NCBI GenBank assembly: GCA_015680685.1
Contig: MNCI01027001.1
Coordinates: forward strand, 231,044 to 295,043
Reading direction: 5' to 3'
From: Gnetum montanum
Lineage: Eukaryota > Streptophyta > Gnetopsida > Gnetales > Gnetaceae
DNA length: 64,000 nt
A program made the translations under genes and the position numbers. Below the pieces are notes generated by a model, which saw only the letters and a program-made list of their open reading frames with translations, made no database searches and was not told the origin of the DNA. Shown here piece after piece: positions 59,150-64,000 of this stretch (its first letter is position 1; the number at the start of each line of letters is the position of its first letter).

Positions 59150-61420
59150 GTTGATAAACTGGCTGTAGATTAACAGCCTTAGTAGCATTGCGTTGCTACA
59201 ACTACGCTAGAAGTTCACTCTACATAGATGTAACAGGTGGTAGCTATGTTGAGGGTGGAGGAATAGGTGCATGAATAGGATAAGGATAAGGATAAAATGT
59301 GGCATCCTTCCTGAAATGTGGAGAATGAGCTTTGTAGTATTTGGGAGGGTGGTAGTAATGTTGGAAAGGAGAAACATGAGTGGAAGAGTCATGAGGGAAC
59401 AAAGATTGCTAAATGTAATACCCATATGGATCTAGTTTCCTACAAGGGTAATGTTGCCTTGGTGGTGGCATCCCTCATGGTTGTGGTTGGTGCCACCATT
59501 GATATTGATCATATGATTGCAATGGAATTCCACTTGGACAATATTGTTATTTCTTATAGAACTATCTAGGATTATTTTGGGAATAAGACAATCTTCTAGG
59601 TGTTTTTCTTTTTGCTCATCATGGATTTGGAGCATACATCCCAAACTCCTATAAGTGTGACATGATGGGGAAACATCCCTTAGGATGTTCATAGTGGTAG
59701 ATGTCACACCCATCATCATCATTTGATTTAGTTTCCACAACTTCATCTACTATAGTGACTTTTTCCTTATCCCTTTGGTAGGCACGTTCAACTTCTTTTC
59801 ACCTCCTACGGTCATGATCACTACTTTGCTCTCTTGATTCTTCAACAATTTTTAGAGTAGTTTTGAATTTTTCATCCAACAAATCCCACATTTTATCTAC
59901 CTTGGCCAAAATTTTAGACATAAATTTTTAAATCCATAGGGTCTTTCTATTCACCATCTCATCATGAGGTGACTTTTCCTCACTATCACAAAATCAAACC
60001 TTCCTCTTTGTTATGGAAGAATCCCTGTTGTATTCCTTAGAACTTTTATGTTTCTTCAACTCTCCTTCTTCTTTTGCTACCTACTTAATTAGCCTTTGGA
60101 TCTGATGGGCTCTGAGTTCTGATAGTCATCCTTGGGCATATACCCCAAGAGTTCTTCTCATTTCCAATCTATGTCCATCTATGATATGACGAAGTTATTC
60201 CCACTAATAATAACCATGGCGATGGCATCAATGTATGATAGAATAATATCTATCCATGGTGGTGTCAAAGGGTTCATGATTTCCTTACTTCCATCCTTGG
60301 CTCTACCTTCTCAAATTATATACTTTAGAGTATGTTTAATACTTATCATTAAATAACTCTAGCATTGTACTCCACCTACGAATGAATTCCGACTCCAAGA
60401 ACTAGTACTAGCTTTCTGTTTCTTTAATGAGTGTCCTTAGAAATAGCTTTAGTTTCTATCAATCATTTTCAATATTTTGTAAGCCATAGACATCATGAAA
60501 AGCTTGAAGATGTGTTTGTGAATCAAAGTTATATCCCTCCTCAAATCTAGGAATATTGTTCATATCAAGTTGTCTAATCTGACTATCCTTCACATGCCTA
60601 GTTGGAATTGTTATAGCCTTTGCAATATTTAGCATGCTTTGAGTTGCCAAAAAAGGCTCATCATTATCATTATTTTGATGGTTTCCTCTACTACCCCTTC
60701 ATTCATGATGGGCCTAGTGATCATCATTGTTGTTCCATTGTTCTCATTCATCACAATTATTCTTTCTGCAATGTTTGTCAAAACTAGAAGAGGAAGAAAA
60801 GGATGCAAATGAAGAGAGTGAAGAGGGAGGAGAACTACCACCACCATGGTGTCTTCCAACTTCTCTTCAGTTGCCATGGCCACATTTGTTAGTTTTCTTA
60901 TCCTCTTAATCCTTGTCTAAGCCCTTGCCTTAATTACCATTTTTACCTAAACCTAGATTATTGATAGTGGACTGTAGATTCAAGGCCATACGCCCATCAC
61001 CAATAACAAGGGGCTGAGAATCTTCATGTTGAGAACCCTCAAAGGGAGGATCCTCATCGTCATTTTGGTTAAGTAGGAATGAGGAATTGGTGAACTATTT
61101 TTCCTTCATAAACTTATAGTGTTTCTCCTGGTATTGATCTCTCCTATATTGTGTTTCAATGGGATGGTGGTCCTAGTAGTCATAATCATGCACAATGTAC
61201 TCCTCTTGAAGATCCTAGATGTCCAACCTCCTAAAGGTTTGAAGTAGCATCCCAAGAATAGATCGATCGAGAGGCATTACAATGTTGCCTTCCATGTCTT
61301 GCCATCACAATTGTTCATCTTGATGCAAGATGAAGGTGAAGTCAAGCACATACTCATCTAGATAAGTATACATCACCTTACATTCTTGAGGAACTAGTGG
61401 TTTAGCATCATTGCGCTTGT
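59150..61420 (-). pseudogene. gag: Gag of element B (Athila-type)
   Basis: Coding text starts near 61,420 (RNDAKPLVPQECKVMYTYLD), continues through Asp/Glu-rich segments (NQNDDEDPPFEGSQHEDSQP, 61,060-61,000), a Ser-rich low-complexity stretch (60,840-60,780), then ATQSMLNIAKAITIPTRHVK and LDMNNIPRFEEGYNFDSQTH (60,650-60,500), the gag core in shifted frames, HQIQRLIK and KEEGELKKHKSSKEYN (about 60,110-60,030). A coiled coil (KILAKVDKMWDLLDEKFKTT, 59,910) and CDIYHYEHPKGCFPIMSH (about 59,715-59,660) come next, then a Pro/His-rich tail. It is colinear with A gag at 3,970-6,470. Frameshifts and stops throughout. Confidence 0.8.
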
Positions 61421-61569
61421 GAGAAGAAGAAATTTTGCAATACAAATAAGATATCAATGTGCATATGTGATTATATTTATTGTGAGAATGATTTTGACCT
61501 TAGGGTTCTTCCAACAATGTTAATGATGTTCACTAAACCTAGATAGCACATGTTTCAACAAAAAAAAAT

Positions 61570-61587
61570 CATTAGCAACAATGCCAA
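61570..61587 (-). other. Primer-binding site of element B
   Basis: Minus strand TTGGCATTGTTGCTAATG begins a few bases after the LTR end CTCA; a decayed form of the Athila PBS also seen in A. Confidence 0.72.
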
Positions 61588-61590
61588 TGC

Positions 61591-62131
61591 TGAGCAACAA
61601 AGTATCCCTACACTCAACTATATGAATCACTAAGCATTCACACCCAATCTGATCAAATTTTTTTGGATTCTATTTCTTCCAGTACACTAGCCTATAGCCC
61701 TAATAGTTGTTCGTTGTTTTTCTAATTACACTTGTGATGTACAAAGCTATGGTTAAGTGTAACTGAGGCATATGTTTTTTATTATTTTATGTTTTATGTT
61801 CATGGTGTCTTAAAAATGAAGTGATTTAATACCTAATTTAATATAACTCATTAATTAATCTCTAACTAATCCAACATAAGTATATGGTCTCACTTTTTGT
61901 ACACATCTTGAACCCATGTATCTACTAGGATTACCAAGCACTATGCTATTGGGCGAATCAAGTAATAGTGTTGCTTAGATTACCAAGCGAATATGTGTTT
62001 ACACTCAAAGTAGTTGTACTTATGTGTTTAATGTATTTAGCTTAATTAATTACTCAATTGAAATCTAATATAGCTTAATTAATTTCCACATCGATGAGGG
62101 CCTATTGATGTGACACTTTGATGCTTCATCA
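61591..62131 (-). repeat. 5' LTR of element B
   Basis: 541 bp against 961 bp for the 3' LTR. In sense it starts TGATGAAGCATCAAAG and ends GTTGCTCA. About 420 bp including the TATA region (2,217-2,224 in the other copy) is missing near 62,080. The remaining parts match 1,420-1,960 and 2,330-2,380. Confidence 0.85.
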
Positions 62132-62788
62132 ATATGGTTAAGTTGCTAAGTGAATAAAAGACCAAGATCTTATAGTTAAATATTGACATGTTTCTCTTTA
62201 TTCAAGGGAGGCTATAACCTATTAAGTGAAGGATATGTTAGGTTTGCATTATGGTAAAAAACAATAATATAACATCGTAAAGTAATTATGATGTACAATT
62301 GGTAGATTTTATATTTGAGTGTGGTGTTGTAACCATAGTATTATCAGTATAATGAATATACAAAAAGTTGATTTGAGATCTTCTCATTCAGTGTCTTGCT
62401 ATAACCATAGTATTCTTGGTATGATGAGTTTACAAAAGTTGATTTGAGAATTATTTATAAACTACTTGATTTAAAAATTTTAAGCATGTAGGTTACTCGA
62501 GATATGAATCTACTGTTTAAACAATAATGTTGGCAGCAACAGATTTTGATGTTTTAATTGAAAAGAAAAATTTTAATTGTACTATTAAAATAATGGATAA
62601 ATGGAATGTATATTATGCATTCTTAAAAACAGATGTATAAGGTTTTGTAAATTATGGTAAATATTTACAATTTAAAACTATTTCTTTGTTATGTGTCTTT
62701 CTATGTTGCAGGATTGTATATATAAAAGACATTTGATTCCAAACATAGTGAGTATTGAATTGCATTGGTATTAGCACATAAATCTAAG
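62132..62788. other. Right flank of element B, AT-rich
   Basis: No recognised gene; contains imperfect doublets 'ataaccatagtattatcagtataatga' / 'ataaccatagtattcttggtatgatga' at about 62,330 and 62,402. It probably belongs to the locus holding the response-regulator remnant. Confidence 0.45.
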
Positions 62789-64000
62789 GATGGTTTACAT
62801 GGAATTCATGTTCTTATTATTGATCATGATGTTTTATGTTTACTATTATTAAAAAAAAAATGTTTGAAACTTATCATTATAAAGGTATAGTTATGTATTG
62901 ATTTGTTAACCTTATAGTATCAAATTTCTTTTAAAAATATTTACCATTAATTTTTGTTTACCTATCAGTTATAATTTGTAGTGAGGGGACGAATGCTTTA
63001 GATGTATTGAAGAAAGAAGGAAATAGGTTGAATTTTGTAGTTACTGATGTGGATATAGTTTTTCAAGATGATTTCAATGTTATAAAAAATAAGTATACCT
63101 TTAATAGGTAAGTTCTTTGATATGTTGGAGGTTAAGTAATTTGATGTAGTTATTTGATATATTTTAATATTTTTACCTACTTAGTAATGTCTATTGCTAA
63201 AGATAAAGATACTATCAACAAATTAGTTATGCTTGAAGCATGTAATTACTTTCTAAAACCTATTCTCATAAAAGATGTGAAAAGTGTGTGGAAACATATA
63301 ATCAAGATAAAAAATCACTAGAATTTTTTTTTTATTTGATGGAAATAAAGTGATAAAAAACAAGACAAAATATTAGACATAAAAGAGTGTAAAGGTAAAA
63401 TCAAAAGTTCAAAAATAATTTTGTGTAGTGAAATGGAAGAGAGGTTTATTACAAGTGGGAAAATGCTTGAAATAAATGGTAACATGGTGTGTTTAGTTTA
63501 TACATGTAGTTGTATTTTTTAAAATAAAGTAATATGTTTTCTTTATTTCATATTATCATTAGGTGAGACTTCAAAAGAAATGTACATGAAAGTAACAACA
63601 ATTAGTTTACTTATGTAGATTCATAACATAATCTTCAAATAAAAAAATATGAAAAGAAAATTGTTATAAAAAGTACATGTTTGTATATAAATTTTCTAAT
63701 TTTAACAAACATAATGGTTTCAAATTATGTAGAAATGTCACTTGCCATTGAAAGGATAAAAGAATTTTCATTCTGATTCTGCAAATGTTGATAGAAATAA
63801 TATTTATTCTCAACAATTAAAATTATGAAATGAAAACTCTTTCAAGAAATCATGTTTAAGATATCATGGCAATATTGTTGTTAGTGCTACATCAAATAGT
63901 CATATAGGATATGATTTATCAAATAGAAATTTTGATCAAAGTTATTATTTTTATGGCCATGATGGAAATCAACATTTGCCAAATGCATATAAAAATAAGA
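62789..64000 (+). pseudogene. Type-B response-regulator-like receiver domain, broken, continues past window
   Basis: Resembles the receiver of plant type-B ARR cytokinin response regulators, with introns kept, so not a processed copy. Exon a, 62,789-62,884: DGLHGIHVLIIDHD (family GxRVLVVDDD; middle Asp is His), then after an A10 run a shifted frame gives KMFETYHYK. Exon b, 62,969-63,107: IICSEGTNALDVLKKEG and NFVVTDVDIVFQDDF, keeping the phospho-acceptor Asp. Exon c, 63,185-63,321: KLVMLEACNYFLKPILIKDV and SVWKHII, keeping the Lys of LKP, ending in TAG. Exon a-b phase fits if the A-run indel is allowed; exon b-c phase is off by one. A possible later exon at 63,733-64,000 is Asn/Ser/His-rich with two stops. 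No GARP DNA-binding domain is seen. Confidence 0.6.

Larger units (their letters stand above)
1420..62131 (-). mobile_element. Element B: Athila-like Ty3/gypsy retrotransposon, host of three nested insertions
   Basis: One minus-strand LTR retrotransposon frames the window. Its 5' LTR is at 61,591-62,131 and its 3' LTR at 1,420-2,380; both start TGAT and end CTCA in element sense. Order in sense: LTR, Athila-type PBS, gag, protease with DLG, RT with FMDD, RNase H, integrase, long downstream ORF, polypurine tract, LTR. The downstream ORF is interrupted by elements A, C and D. Subtracting 2,972-9,452, 10,386-31,946 and 32,502-52,298 leaves about 12.9 kb, in the usual Athila size range. The frame of the downstream ORF resumes on the other side of element A once A and one target-site copy are removed. 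Candidate flanks ATGTG (1,414-1,418) and ATATG (62,132-62,136) are similar but offset by one base, so no clean target-site duplication is claimed. Confidence 0.85.

Noticed and set aside
1414-62136. Target-site duplication ATGTG/ATATG for element B
   Set aside because: One mismatch and an extra base between the left copy and the LTR; could be chance.
1-64000. tRNA or rRNA genes
   Set aside because: No cloverleaf with A and B boxes or conserved rRNA block was noticed on either strand; a covariance-model scan was not possible.

Overview
This is plant nuclear DNA made almost entirely of old, decayed LTR retrotransposons. There is no bacterial, organellar or viral backbone and no intact protein-coding gene. 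Very long Tat-type Ty3/gypsy elements (about 20 kb each), deep nesting, heavy C-to-T/G-to-A decay and AT-rich flanks suggest a large-genome seed plant, possibly a gymnosperm; the species cannot be read from the window.

Layout. Nearly everything from 1,420 to 62,131 resolves as ONE minus-strand Athila-like Ty3 element (called B here), split by three later insertions. B reads from high to low coordinates: 5' LTR (62,131-61,591), primer-binding site, gag, protease (DLG), reverse transcriptase (FMDD), RNase H, integrase, a possible solo LTR (53,831-53,276), a long downstream ORF in the position where Athila elements carry an env-like ORF, polypurine tract, and 3' LTR (2,380-1,420). The downstream ORF is cut into four pieces (53,170-52,299; 32,501-31,947; 10,385-9,453; 2,971-2,615) by three nested elements: A (plus strand, 2,972-9,452), a gag-only relative of B; C (minus, 10,386-31,946); and D (plus, 32,502-52,298). 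Removing A, C and D leaves B at about 12.9 kb, a normal size for an Athila element.

C and D are diverged members of one Tat/Ogre-like family. Each has an LTR of about 1.5-1.7 kb, a shared PBS-like sequence, an extra ORF upstream of gag, gag, protease, then a 5-10 kb spacer, then RT, RNase H, a second 'archaeal-type' RNase H (the Tat hallmark) and integrase. In both, the spacer between protease and RT holds a multi-exon gene on the opposite strand (C: 19,677-24,883 plus; D: 43,125-40,181 minus). Its exons are recognisably homologous between C and D. Its first conserved domain resembles FCP1/NIF-type HAD phosphatases but lacks the catalytic aspartates. A short motif (sense core GACCTTAAACTAGCA, unit about 30 bp) is clustered at the same three borders in both elements: protease/antisense gene, antisense gene/RT, and integrase/3' end. 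This conserved antisense cargo with repeated border motifs is the most unusual content of the window.

Outside B, 1-1,419 shows nothing recognisable. The right flank (from 62,789) holds a broken, intron-containing copy of a type-B cytokinin response regulator receiver domain. Every retroelement coding region carries in-frame stops, mostly where Trp or Gln is expected, and several have lost catalytic residues. All appear dead as autonomous units.
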